Below, one piece after another: positions 34,621 through 46,559 of a DNA stretch of 64,000 nt. A program made the position numbers and the translations under genes. Location of the stretch: the NCBI GenBank assembly GCA_941918925.1, contig OW799233.1, positions 41,144,473 through 41,208,472 on the forward strand, written 5' to 3'. The notes under the pieces are model-generated. The model was given only the letters and a program-made list of their open reading frames with translations. It had not been told where the DNA came from and ran no database searches. Each line of letters starts with the position of its first letter. The first letter of the stretch is position 1. The DNA comes from Phyto melanocephala. Taxonomy: Eukaryota > Arthropoda > Insecta > Diptera > Rhinophoridae.

Positions 34621-35804
34621 TCATGCCATCTCGAATCGTTCTTAGGATCAGCTAAACACTAAGTAAGCACTATTTGGTAATGAAGATTTTTGGTGAAATG
34701 CTACCCGAGAAAATCAGCTTATTCTGTGAGCCAAAACAACTGAAAATTTAATTATCTGTTAAAGTTATAACGAGCATCAATCCTAGTTAATACAACTAAT
34801 ACTTTTTTCTCTGCCGATTAGAATGTTGTACATCACTGTCTGATAAAATGAAATATTTTACAATCCATTATGCGTATTAAATGTTGTAAGACAAACCACG
34901 CCTCGAACGCATAGACAAAATACTGTAACAATTTTTTTAATTTTTTTATTTATTTTCTTCATTCATTTATTGCTGCTAATACTGCTGCTGAGTTTAATAG
35001 TGATACACTTTTTTGTTGCTCTTATTTTTTTTCCAACTTCTACGTTTTAGATATTTTGCAACACGCATACTGTATGACAAATTGTGTAAATACATGAGAT
35101 AGTAGTACTTTATGTTTGTTGGTTTTTTTACATGTTTTCTTAACAATAATTTTTTGTTTTATATTTTTGATTTACAAAAAAAAAACTAAGACTTCTGGTG
35201 TTGTTTAACTGTTTGGTGTCACTTACTAACACAGATACTGTTGCATAAGTTGTTGCCGCGTAGCTAACACCACTGTCCGTTGATACATTTGTCCGCCTGT
35301 CTTATGGTTGCTTTATCTACATGTTTGAATAGTTTTAAGATTTTTATTATGATTTTGTTTATAGTTTGTGTTATTTAGACATTGATCAACGCCTTGCTAA
35401 CTTTGTAGCAAACCTTTTTGTGTTAAATGTATTTCATCTATAATCTGTGTATTATTTTATGGATTTCAAAGTAAAATTTTTGGAAAAGTTTTTGTAAGAA
35501 ATTTTAGTAATAATTCGAAAAGTCGCAAGAAGCACAATGTGTATCGATTTTCATTGTGACAATAATTTTACCTTGTAATATGGAAGAGTACTTTTTTAGA
35601 CGTACAGAACTTTCAATAGGAATAACTGTCATACTTATAAAATGGAGTTTGATTTTTTTTTAATTCTCTGCAACAAAACATCATGCAAAGGCTTACAACT
35701 GAATAACATTTACAAATCGTGAACTTTTATTTTCAAAATTCGCACTTTGTTTTTCTGAAGTTCTTTTTCTGAAGCCGGATTTTTTATGTCAAATTATAAT
35801 TAAG
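34621..35804. other. AT-rich non-coding stretch
   Basis: Nothing recognised. Confidence 0.45.
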
Positions 35805-35807
35805 GAA

Positions 35808-36185
35808 GGGACTCATTTCTGGCTTAATGCGTATGAAAACAATCAGAAGTCTCATTTTTGAAAAGTGTATAATCTTCCAGAGACATTCGAGTCCCCATTA
35901 CATGCCAAAAAAATTATTTCTTGGTGTGGTTTATGCCGAATTCATCTATTATTATGAAACACGTGCCAATATTATTGTAAACGACAAACGCTTTAGACAA
36001 GTGATGCGTGATTTTTTTCTTCTTCATGCTATTGAATATTATTTGAAGCGGAAAAAGTTTGATCACATACCATACAGCGAGTGAAATAATCAGTTTGTTG
36101 AGCCAAACGTTTAGTGACAATATGATCTCAAAAATTTACCTTTGGAATCACAGTGATACAAACTTGAACCTCCCGTATGGCGTTC
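35808..36185 (+). pseudogene. Mariner-like transposase relic, plus strand
   Basis: THFWLNAYENNQKSHF, then FESPLHAKKIISWCGL, then ETRANIIVNDKRFRQVMRDF, then LLSQTFSDNMISK follow the order of a mariner-like core (AHFWLNGYVNKQN; SPLH..VTVWC; AVTVNG.RYR.M; LL...F....IS). Frame changes occur between blocks and at least one stop falls inside. The 85-codon frame at 35827-36084 is mostly this relic read partly out of frame. Confidence 0.65.
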
Positions 36186-36506
36186 ATAACGCGCAATCAC
36201 GGGGGCCATATGCCACAAATTATTTTTACATATTAAATTCCATAAAACTTTTAAGCTCATAAAGCCAAAATTTTGGTCATTCTATTGAATTTGTTGTGGG
36301 ATATTATTGAGTAAAAATTCTATGGGTATACAAAAAGCACTACTTCTGTGTTTCATTTCCACTTTAAGGTTAATATACCCTCGCGATTGGTAGTCATCTT
36401 GAAGCGATGCGGGGGCTTACTTGCAGTGTTGCACAACTAAGAACTACCTTTCCCTGTCTGTCAGCGTATGTTTCCTCCTATGTGGGGGCGGCTGATAGAC
36501 TCGGCC

Positions 36507-36549
36507 ACTGGGTGGTTTTCCCTCTTTCATTGAGATTGAACCACCCAGT
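36507..36549 (+). other. Stem-loop in the LINE 5' UTR
   Basis: ACTGGGTGGTT (36507-36517) pairs perfectly with AACCACCCAGT (36539-36549) around a 21-base loop. Its role is unknown; structured 5' UTRs of some LINEs contain self-cleaving or ribosome-recruiting RNA. Confidence 0.6.
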
Positions 36550-36745
36550 GTTGCTGTAATTGGCCCTATGGACCACGGCTGGTCTTCACGACCCCGCCAG
36601 GGAGTTGTAGACTCGTATAAATCTACCCTAATCCACGGTGGGACTACATACGCCAAGGGATGCGTGGCCAGGAGGGAGCCTGGTCGCTAGTATGTGAACT
36701 CTTGATACCAGTTGACCTCCAGTTTTAAGTTAGACTTGCCTGTGC

Positions 36746-37936
36746 ATGTGGGGCTCTGTGCGGGTCGACTTTTCTTTCCCCAACACTCGTAGGAACAAAA
36801 TAGATTCAACAAATATTGCAAATGAAAATTGTGATAATCGGGAAAGTTCGAAAGGGCTGGACAAGGAAGCATTGCAAAAGGTGGAGAGGTTTGTCTCTGA
36901 GGATACTCCGATTAAACGTGGCCAATGGAGAGATCGGATTGAGATGGGCATTGAAGCTTCGCAAAAGGCGGAGAGTTTAATCTCTGAAGATACTCCAGTG
37001 GGTAGAGAGTTAACGGTGAAGGACATTGATGTATCCGCCCCATCAGGAGTGGAGGCATCTGTCCAGATCACGGAAACCTCGGACCGTGACGCGAACTCTG
37101 AGTCTATGCCCTTGGATAAAACCGAGAGGCAAAGACTAAAGAGGAAACGTCGGAGGAGTAGGAAGGCTATTGAAACGATATCAAATCGGATCGATAGCCT
37201 TATGGATGAAGAGACGACACCTGAAGTAGAGGGAGCAGGGAAAAAGTTTAAGGGTGATAAACCGAGGAACTTGGACTCGAACCAACTACGAAAGGTGACC
37301 GTGAAGGATGCTGACCAGAAGCCGAGTAGTAGTTCTAGGACTAATGCAAGGCCGAAGGCTGGCGGTAAGGCGGGAAAAACCTACGCCCAAGTGGCGGAAG
37401 GTGGACTCACGTTAGGTATCACCGACCTATCACTAGAGGGACCCCTGAAAGAATCACATCTGAGGGTGTTTAAAACATCTCTGCTGTGTGCTCTAGACAA
37501 TCTCTCGGAGGATGGGGGTGATATAGGTTTCGTAGGAAACGCCAAACTCATTGATGGATTCATTGTACTTACGTGCAAGAATCAGTTGACGAGGAGCTGG
37601 ACGATCGAATCAGCAAAATCCCTGACCAATTTATGGGAAGGGGCAAGGCTGAGAATCGATAGTCTAGGGGTGCTTCAGAATGAAAGCAAAATGGTTGTCA
37701 TTGCTAATGGTGCTACCGAGGGCAAGGACATCATTTTGAAAAGACTGCAAAGGCAAAATGGATGCGTGAAGGACATTTCTAAATGGAGGGTTACTCACGT
37801 TGAAAAATTTGCAGGTGCAGAGCAAGTGGGCGTGGTGCTTACCATCTGGTATCCGAATGAGGACGCGATAGCCATCAAGAAAGCAGGGAGGCGACTCAAC
37901 TGCGGTGTTGATCAGGCTATTGTAAAATTCAAATGA
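36746..37936 (+). CDS. LINE ORF1 protein with DUF4780-like C-terminal domain
   Basis: Open frame of 396 codons; an in-frame TAG at 36731 makes the ATG at 36746 the first start. Residues 40-90 hold two imperfect repeats of EA.QK.E...SEDTP. A strongly basic stretch (ERQRLKRKRRRSRKA) near residue 130 could bind RNA or act as a nuclear signal. Residues 215-396 resemble the DUF4780 domain of insect retroelement proteins (ITDLSLEGPLKESHLRVF, WEGARLRIDSLG, KDISKWRV, LNCGVDQAIVKF). No CCHC zinc knuckle is present. ORF1 proteins of LINEs bind the element RNA. This frame is intact. It ends TGA one base before the ORF2 ATG. Confidence 0.75.
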   Translation: MWGSVRVDFSFPNTRRNKIDSTNIANENCDNRESSKGLDKEALQKVERFVSEDTPIKRGQWRDRIEMGIEASQKAESLISEDTPVGRELTVKDIDVSAPSGVEASVQITETSDRDANSESMPLDKTERQRLKRKRRRSRKAIETISNRIDSLMDEETTPEVEGAGKKFKGDKPRNLDSNQLRKVTVKDADQKPSSSSRTNARPKAGGKAGKTYAQVAEGGLTLGITDLSLEGPLKESHLRVFKTSLLCALDNLSEDGGDIGFVGNAKLIDGFIVLTCKNQLTRSWTIESAKSLTNLWEGARLRIDSLGVLQNESKMVVIANGATEGKDIILKRLQRQNGCVKDISKWRVTHVEKFAGAEQVGVVLTIWYPNEDAIAIKKAGRRLNCGVDQAIVKFK

Positions 37937-37937
37937 G

Positions 37938-38736
37938 ATGGATTATGAGCAGGACGTCCTACCTGGTGCGGGGGTAGACGCCTCTGGGAGTCTATCAGGA
38001 AAGGTGGTTGGCCCATACCGGGAAACTTTGAGTGTATATCAACTTAATCTGCATCATAGCAGAGCGGCTTCGGCGGTGATGATGCGATGTTTTGTGGAGG
38101 ATGGGTTGGATATAGCTTTATTACAGGAACCATGGATTGTTAGGGATAACATCATGGGCCTGTCTCGTCAGACTGCCAGTCTGTTTCACTCACAGATGGG
38201 AGGGAGGTAGAGGACATGTATCCTGGTGCCTCACGGTGTGTGTGCTGTGCCGATGACGCATCTCTGTTCGCTGGATCTTACGGTTGTCATGATAGACGCG
38301 GGTTCGGGATCGTTTCTGGTGGCGACGATTTACCTACCCTATGACACACCAGACTCCCATCCTCCGGGGAAGGTTAGGAATCTGGTGGAGTTCTGTAGGT
38401 TGAGGGGTATGCCTCTTGTTTTGGGCTGTTAATTCACACAGTACTGTATGGGGCAGTACGGACGATAACCACAGGGGACAGCAATTGCTGGAGTTTGTGG
38501 AGTGTCATGACCTGCTGGTCCTGAACAGGGGTGTCGAGCCAACCTTCGTGGATGCACGTAGGGCGGAGGTAATCGACATCACACTTTGCTCTGTCGGAAT
38601 GCTGGATAGAGTTGGGAATTGGAGAGTGGTGGACAGATTGACCATGTCTGACCACAGGGCTATCCGGTTTGAGATTCTATATGGTAGGAGGCAGAGGAAG
38701 GCGGTGAATATTATGCAAAAGTTGTATGGATTTTAA
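37938..38736 (+). pseudogene. LINE ORF2 N-terminus: endonuclease domain, broken and truncated
   Basis: The frame starts with ATG at 37938, with the arrangement TGAGATG after ORF1, which suggests coupled translation. YQLNLHHSRAASAVM and LLQEPW (catalytic E) begin an exonuclease-endonuclease-phosphatase fold; NSHSTVWGS and SDHRAIRF give the later catalytic N, H, D and H. The layout is typical of LOA-type LINEs, where it nicks target DNA. A TAG at 38208-38210 interrupts GGR/RTCILV, and a frameshift near 38425 separates LVLGC from NSHSTV. Everything after the endonuclease is absent. Confidence 0.8.
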
Positions 38737-39143
38737 AAGATGTTCTTCACAAATTGACTATATTTATTATTAGTTATGTACACTAGTGGAGTACTTATGG
38801 ACTCGTTTCGCAATAAGGCTCTATTTAAAAGGATCAGAGCTCAAAATTTACAGAATTCATTTATCACTCCTTATCGATGCAATTTTTTGACGCCCTTTTC
38901 CATAAAAAATGTGTATCTGTTGTTGAAGAATACATACATATGTATAATTAAAGCTAAAATCATTAATAGGAATTTTAAAGCATTCTTGTTCCTTAAACTA
39001 TAATAAAACCTATTGGAGAGAGGCTGATACTAAAGCTGTAGATTTTAAGTTACACTTCTATTTCTTATTTTTTTTTAGACGTATTGCTAGGTTAGTCTTA
39101 ATAGGACTTAATTTATAGTTGTATTATTTATTTATCATAATTA
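38737..39143. other. AT-rich non-coding stretch
   Basis: Nothing recognised. Confidence 0.4.
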
Positions 39144-40010
39144 AAGGGTGTTTTTAATAGAGGCATAAAACTTTGAAATGGAACAAGACAAAGATGATTT
39201 TGATAATTGACATGAAACTTACTTTATTCGATAGATAATACTACCTCTTATTTCTCTATTTAACTCAGGTTTTCCCCAGTGGTCTCCGAGTGAGGTTGTT
39301 GGTTGACGTTATAACTTCAATATAACTTTTGGCATATAAACGTCATGTCTGTCTCGGACGTAGTGTAATCTGAACGTCCAATTTTCGATCACTTTTTTAA
39401 ACATTTGTGGTCATATATCGGCAATAATGCGGCAAATATTGTTCTTCAAATTAAGTCTACATGTCGCCATAGAAAATGGTCGAGAGGAGTTAGATCGCAC
39501 CATCTTGGAGGCCAATTCACGGGCCTGAATTATGAAACTGTAACCAAGCATTCTTTTAATAAGTCAGTTATGTCACGATCTTTATGACATATTGAACCAT
39601 CTTGCTAAAACCACAGCCCGAGCACATGGTTGTTCAATTGATGAACGAAAAAGTGAGTAATTATTGCTATATCGCTGTTTATCTGTCGCTATTGACTTCA
39701 ACGTTCTGACCAGCACAGTTTTAAAAGAAGTACGGATAATCATTCTACCAGCTCATCAAATACACAAAACGGTCAGTTTTTCTGTATGTAACAGTGTTTC
39801 AACATACACTTAAATATTATCATCACTCCAAACACGGCAGTATTGCTTATTGACGTAACCATTCAAACAAAAGTGAGTTGAATCGCTAAACAACATTTGC
39901 TTATGAAAATTGCGATCAAGGGCAATCTTGTTTTGCCGCCAACCAATCTGAATATAAGTCAGTTAACAGGTTTATCGCCATGGCCGCCAGTTAAAAAAGT
40001 ATTGGTAGGT
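39144..40010 (-). pseudogene. Mariner-like transposase relic, minus strand
   Basis: TA followed by AAGGGTGTTTTTAATAGAGG marks the left end. Minus-strand translation gives FSDSTHFCLNGYVNKQYCRV (first catalytic D retained in FSD, EA changed to ST), then NWPPRWCDLTPL, then a C-terminal VIENWTFRLHYVRDRHDVYM. These are the signature blocks of mariner-like transposases in order, broken by stops and frame changes. The N-terminal DNA-binding part and right terminal repeat are not seen. Sister of the relic at 33725-34620. Confidence 0.75.
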
Positions 40011-42533
40011 CAGACCAAACTGAAAATGGTTTATTCTCGAGAGAAATCTTAATTTATCCAGAATTTTGCTGATTGCATTAAGTTTTGGGCTACATGTGTT
40101 CTAATATATTTAATAGGATTGTATGAGCAATAATATTGTTAAGCAATTCACCCCTAACTTTAACTTTTTAAAAGTAGTTTTTGGATTTGTTGGAATATAA
40201 CCAAAATCTATCGTTATGTATGGAAGATAAAGGGTTAAAAAGTCCACAAAAATTTTTACATTTATGTAAATGTTCTAAAGAATTGTTTAAAATATACCCA
40301 ACGCTTTAGACGTATTGACCATATAGTTTCCAATAGCGATGTACTGTACAAACTGACCAATGAATAAAATTAGGACTGTCTCCTAAAAAATAATCCGTTG
40401 TGATCAGTTAAAACAACGACAAGCGTATATATTTTATTTTTGATCTACTTTACCAGAACCCGTAATTTTAGAAAAAATTTAAATTGTTTTTGTATAAGTA
40501 TAACAATATTTTGTATTTAAAAATTAAACTGCAACAACAACTATTAAAACTTTACAAAAATAAAAAATACCCGAAATTCTTCCCTCTACACGAACTATTT
40601 GCAAAACACCAAAATGACCTTCAGCCGAATTCAAAGTGTAAAAACATTAAAAAAACAAGAAATAAATGCAAAAAAGCACAATAAAAATTCTTTTCTCACG
40701 ATTGTTAAACTCAACATTTTTTTTATTAAAAAACCCAACGCTAGGACTGCAACACAGCGAATATAAAAAATTAAAAAAAAAGTACAAGCAATGCCCAAAG
40801 TAAAATAATAAAAAAAAAAAACAGCTTCTTAAAAACAAACAAAACAAATAAAAAATCTTTTACAATACGAACGGCCGAATATAAAACAATTAACAAAAAA
40901 AAATTAATTAACTTGATCTTACTCACATTTTAAATAAAAATCATAATAATTGTTAAGGCCTGCTAAAAAATATTGGCATACAAAACAGTAGTTTCATTGC
41001 TTGATTGCAGAGCTACTGTTGAGAGTGGGGAATTAAATAAATTTTAAAAACACCTAAAACCAGGTGAAAAACTTTAGCTGAAGGCACAAAAAGGAAATAT
41101 TAAAAACAGTCTTTTTAAATACAAATTATTTAATGGCAACAGACTTAGCGCTTGCGATAAAAGTGAAGAAGTTTAAAAGTAGTTTTGCATTAAAACAATC
41201 TTTGTGGAATTATTTATTTTTTCTGTTAAAAAAAATAATAAGTTGTCACATTAAGTTTAGCTTTTCGCATTCTCAGGTAGTGGGTTATTGCAAGAAACAC
41301 TGCTTCCTAAAATCATAAATTTAAATAAACGTGCTCACTACAAACACTTGACCGCCACGAAATGCGAACAGTGTAAAACACACGCCTCAAACTCTACATT
41401 ATTTTATTGAAATTGAAAACCTCGAGGATGTTGCTGTGAAATCAATGCACGCACATTTGTAAGTGTTCGAAAAATGACCCAAAATTACACATTGAATGTG
41501 ATGTATAACGCTTTTTACCACTTTGTGCATTTTAAAAATTAATTGTTAACCCATTATGAAACAATGCCTCACTTTTGGCGGGCATTTTTAATTTATTCAT
41601 TTGAATACGTGCAACAAGATAATGCAGTTAGTTACTCCCATTTTCATCCGTTATTTGTATATAAATTACAATGGATGGTTTCCTCCGGACTAGTCAGTAG
41701 ATTGTACGCTATTCTATTAGTGTAGAAGTTGCGGATTGGTTTCTCACCAGAAGTTTCAATCTTTTATACCACAGTGCGCAATAATATTGTAACGTTTGCA
41801 CCTTTCATAAACTTTGGATTATTTCTTTTGAATACCTGGGGAGTATTATTTCTTAAAGCACTCTTGAATTTATTTATAAAATACCTTATTCTTATACACC
41901 TTTATTACTAAACTCTAATGTGTATCAACACTTAGCAAGCACTTCTGTTCTTCTGATCATGTTAGCCGTGTTGGTCGACTATTAACAGTAACATAGTTGT
42001 TGTCTGTAATACCCCTGCAGATAATGCGACTAGTCCATACACGCATGTAAAGTATAATCTGTAATGGACTAGGCCTAATCCAGAGATCACCCAATGTATG
42101 AAGAAAACGTGGTCGATTTAACATTACGATGTCCTAGGGCTGGACCAAATAACCCATCGGAGTAGTCTCAAAACTACTCTTTGTCACTACTCGATGGAGC
42201 ATCTACACGACCATTATACACATCTAAACAACAATTTATTTAATCGTTAAAACACGAACACTTGTCGTTTAACTACAATCTCTTGTTTAAAAATGATATG
42301 GTCCATGACTGCATTACATACAACCCTGTTTTAAGTAGTCCAATTAGCTTCAATGAACCACGTCTGCAGGGACTCCACAACGTTCTCGCGTTTACGCACT
42401 AGTACATTTTGGCAAACCGAAATACCGTTACATATAAATTAAGACGTAATGTTAATGTCAAGTAATATGCAGAGAAAATAAAATGTGCCTTAAAGTATGC
42501 TGCACATAATAACACATTTCGGCTATTTATAAC
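40011..42533. other. AT-rich non-coding stretch
   Basis: No gene or element recognised. A few bases near 40871 (ACGGCCGAATATAAAAC) recall the family A/B head and may be a scrap. Confidence 0.4.
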
Positions 42534-43152
42534 TAGTGTTGCCGTTTTCACTGCGATTGCAGTTTTTCACTGCAATTTGCCCGTCGTCACTGCGTAACTG
42601 CGTTTTTATTAATATCACTGCGTTTTTTAGTTTTTGGTAGTTTTCCTCTTTTTTTTATCAAAAACGCCTTAACATGATTTACCTCAAACGTGTTTAACAC
42701 GTAAGTCTGTAAAGGCTATAACACAACGAGATAAAATTGTAACCCTGTTAAAAATATAGCAGCTAGATGGCACCATTTTCTGCTGTTACGTTACGTTGCT
42801 GATTAGGTCTTGAATTAAAATGTCAAAAAGCCCGTTAGAAAAACATAAACACACTATTTCGCGAAAAAAATATTTTATTTTCAGTCTATTTAATTAATTT
42901 TTATATTGTATTGCACTGTTGTTGACAATCAAAAATAATAATTTTTTATATTTCAGTTGAGTAGTTGAGATAAAATTAACTAAAAAATTAAAAAACAAGT
43001 AATTCTTAAAAAAAAAGAAAAAAAAGGTGTTAAAAAGTGAAAAAACTCATTTTTTTGTCCAAACGAAAACGTCACTGCGCTTCACTGCGTTTTTTTTTTT
43101 TTTTTTTTTTGTCGATTTCACTGCAAAAAAAAGTTGGTCGGCGGCAACACTG
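42534..43152. mobile_element. 619-bp non-autonomous hAT element
   Basis: The ends TAGTGTTGCCG and CGGCAACACTG are inverted repeats of the hAT type. An exact 8-bp target duplication TTTATAAC lies at 42526-42533 and 43153-43160; 8 bp is diagnostic for hAT. The word CACTGC recurs about six times just inside the left end and three times inside the right end, as expected of hAT subterminal transposase-binding motifs. A poly(T) run sits at about 43090-43110. No transposase is encoded, so movement would need one from elsewhere. Confidence 0.85.
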
Positions 43153-43160
43153 TTTATAAC

Positions 43161-44217
43161 TTAACATTTTAGATGGCCAACCAGCCAACCAAAGTAAAGG
43201 CTAAATGTACATAAACTACTGTAAATAAAACTACTGTACCTAAAACTATTGTTAATCAAACTAAAATAAAAACTAACATGTAAATCAATCGATTAAAATG
43301 TAAATCTGGAACAATATTAAGTTCTGGGCTAAATAAACAAGCAGAAAAATAGTTTTTAACAAAAACAGTTCCATTCGTTTAGTGTGCTTAACAACGAAAA
43401 CTTTAATTTTTATTTTAACTTGCCGTGTATGATGGGTTAAGACAATGCAAAAAAAAAAAAAAAAAAAAAAAAAAACAACAGAACAGTATCAATTTTACTC
43501 TTATTTTTTTCAGTTTGTCGCTTAAGTCTTTTGATTTTAGGCGTTTCGTTTTGTCAAAAGCCCAATGTAACAACAACTTCTTTATGACTGTGCGTGTTTC
43601 ACTCTTCAGGATTGTTGTATTGTGGCGTATTGTGTGTAGGATTTTGTTTATGTTTAAGTTTCACGAAATTGAAATTTTTTACTTTAAATATCAAACATCA
43701 AAACAAATGGAGTTTTCAGCACATAAATATTTAGTATTCACCAAAAGTGTGTTGCATATAAGTTGTCATATTAAAAAAATATATTTAAATATTTCTTTAG
43801 GTCTTTACGAAGAGTGGACGTTGCTATTGTAAAACATAATGAAGAAATTTTCAATAAAATTTATTTTATTTATTTGGTTGTAAAATTAGATTTATAGTTG
43901 TAAATATATTTTGGAATAATATGAAATAAGGAGTAGGACTAGGTAAATTCGGAAATTTTAGGATACTTTACGTTGAAATATACTTTTTTCTTTATTATAG
44001 CAAGTTGTTGAAACTGCTACATATCTTATAAGAACTATTTAACGTCAAAGGAAGAAGTCTTACACTTTAGTCAAATAAATATTTTAAATTGATTCGAAAC
44101 GATTCCTTGATATCATTGTAAATTATGTCGTTAATAAGGGTATGCTGAAAGAATCAATGTTTAGGGTGAGCCAAAAGTCTCCAAGGGGGTTATAAATTTA
44201 TTAACAATTACGTCTAC
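43161..44217. other. AT-rich stretch with a poly(A) run
   Basis: A ~26-base A-run at about 43450-43475 may be a retroposed tail or simple sequence. The frame at 43425-43832 crossing it is unsupported. Near 44163 GGGTGAGCCAAAAGTCTCC resembles a mariner-type end but has no visible partner. Confidence 0.35.
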
Positions 44218-44469
44218 ATATCGATGGCTCAATATAAAAAGGGTGTTAATCGATTTTTTACTTCTTTACAGGAGAAAGAAAAAACTGAATACAAGTTTTA
44301 AGAATGTATTGAGTTAAAGCTTTTATTTGGCCGTAAATCCGTTATTTTCAAACATAGCTCACCTTATTTAATGGGGCTAATGTGTATATATGTGAACTAT
44401 CAGAAAACATAAAAAACTCATTTTTGTTAAAAATCAAGATAAGCCCTTCTTATATTAAGCCATCGATAT
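44218..44469. repeat. 252-bp inverted-repeat element
   Basis: The arm ATATCGATGGCTCAATATAA (44218 on) reappears inverted at 44444-44469 with about two differences (CCATCGATAT end). This fits a small MITE or foldback remnant; no clear target duplication. Confidence 0.5.
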
Positions 44470-44994
44470 ATTTCCTTAGATTATAAAATATACAAAATGG
44501 AATTTTTTTACACTAAGTTTGGAAAATTATGCCGGATGACGGATGACACAAACCGTTTTCAGGTTCTAAATATTTTTCTCAATTACAGAATACTAGATTT
44601 TTGGCGTGAACAAAATGTTGTTGCAATGTCCTGCTGATAACTGTGCCAATCAATCATTGGAAATTTTGAATGACAAAGATAAGCAGAAATAGCTACTCAA
44701 ATAATGGATTAATTTGTTTCTATAAAATTTCTAAACATACTTCTTAACATCGAACAGTAAATTTTTAGATACTCTTCTCCTATTTTGTTAACCATGAATT
44801 GTTTAATTACGCGTTTCATAAAACCTGAAGCATCATTCACTGCAACTAATCTAATCTTTCAATATTTTGTTTGGTTGTTGGGGCATAATTTGATCTATAT
44901 ACATTTCACTGTTGTTTATACCAGATCATCTGTAGACCTTTTAACAAAATTTTTAAAAAATTTTAAAATGTTATAAATAAGCTTTATTTTCAAA

Positions 44995-45845
44995 TTCTCA
45001 TTAGCAAACTGCGAATCGCTGTGGAGTAATCTCTTTATACTAAAATATATTCTACTTTATTTGTTTAACTTCGATATGCTATTAAAATATGTTCGTTAGT
45101 CTTTCAATGAAAATGGGCTTTAGAGTAGGCATGTCAATAAGCTTCTGCTAATAAATACAACTTAGATATCTCAATATAGTCTTTTCTTCTTCCAAAATCT
45201 TTATTCATAAAGAAATTAAATGAATTTTAGGTAAAGAGTTATATGGTAGGTGAGCGTTTAGGTGGGCGTGGCATATTTATTTTTCGCTAAAACAAAGCCT
45301 TTGACCAAAAAGCAATGTTTGTGAAATTTCAGAATAATACATCTAATTTTGCCAGTTTTTTTAGGTTTTAAATTTTAAATATACCGAAAAGTACACTGTG
45401 CGGTATAAATATCCGTACATTTTGCTTTATACATTGATTTTAGTAATTTTTAAGAAAAACTACTTTTTTATCCGGGAAATATATCTTCGAAGTTTCATGG
45501 CTCTACGTTAGCGCGGTGGACACAATTGCGTTTTATTCTATTTTGGAAGGACATGATTTTTTGACCTACACTTGCATTACGAGCTCTCTCACTCTCTTCC
45601 TAATATTCCGATTTAGCCCATTTTCAATACCAAACAAACCTTGTGTATAAAAAAGATTCTGGCAAAATTTGAGGCCCCTAGCTTTTTGGTGCGACCTCTT
45701 TCGTGCTTTCAACAGACGGACGGATATAGCTAGATCGTTATAAAATGAAACCTCGGTTCAGGTCTAGAATGAATATTTCAATGTGTTACAAACGGATTGA
45801 CAAAATGAATATACCTCCACTATTTTGTTGGTGGCGGGTATAAAA
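44995..45845 (+). mobile_element. Family A repeat, copy A3, head missing
   Basis: Runs from TCTCTTTATACTAAAATATA through GGGCTTTAGAGTAGGCATGT, GTGGGCGTGGCATATTTATT and GTGCGGTATAAATATCCGTA to the end hairpin and GGTGGCGGGTATAAAA. It lacks the MITE that sits in A1 and A4 and so shows the empty site near 45060. Confidence 0.65.
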
Positions 45846-46559
45846 ATATAAAAAACTTCATTTTATACTCATTTAATGTTAACCTACAGTTAGTCAAACG
45901 TAAAATGGATTATAGAAATAAAATACTTCAAAGTGAAATAAAAATGTGGGTTTGGGGTTTCGAGGAAGTGTTTTTATATTCTTTTGTTTTATTTTTAAAT
46001 TCTTATTTTTTTCATAAGAACATAACATCTGAAACTTTTACAAGAATTCTGGTAAAGGGTCTACTGATGATCTGGTATAAGCACTAGTGAAATGCAATTA
46101 AAAAATTTAGTTTTTAGTTTTAATTCAAAAACACCTCACTTAAATTATTTGTTTTTTATTTCAATTTTACCTTTCAACAAAAAGAAAATACGTCACCAAA
46201 TCTTTAATAAAAGATTGATCAAAATCCAGGACAAACTATGACACGCTGGTTGTTTCGGTTAATCTATAACAGTGAATATTAAAAGGCGAGTGTTTCCAAA
46301 AAAACTTTAAGAAAGATAAATGAGATGTTCTTGTTTTTGCATTCTTCAAATAAATGTTAGATGATTTTATTAAGAACTTACAAGTTAAGCATTCCGAGAC
46401 TAAAATTAAAGCGTAGCGTAGAAAATTTTTAAAAAAAGTAATAAATATAGAAACAAAGTAGAGATTTTTGTTATTTATTTTCATCACATCATCATTAATA
46501 AACATCCATTTAGAAGTTGTTTATTAAAAGGAATCGTCTAACAAACAGCCTACGTTAGC
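45846..46559. other. AT-rich non-coding stretch
   Basis: Nothing recognised. Confidence 0.4.

Larger units (their letters stand above)
36375..38720 (+). mobile_element. LOA-type LINE, 5' UTR to endonuclease, 3' part missing
   Basis: A block with clearly higher G+C than its surroundings begins near 36375. It holds a ~370-bp 5' UTR with a stem-loop, ORF1 (36746-37936) and the start of ORF2 (37938 onward). The sequence drops back to AT-rich at about 38720, directly after the endonuclease domain. Reverse transcriptase, RNase H and tail are absent. LINE insertion normally removes the 5' side, so the missing 3' side points to a later deletion or an abnormal event. Confidence 0.75.

Noticed and set aside
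43425..43832. 135-codon frame crossing a poly(A) run
   Set aside because: A poly-lysine run plus AT-driven sequence; no coding evidence.
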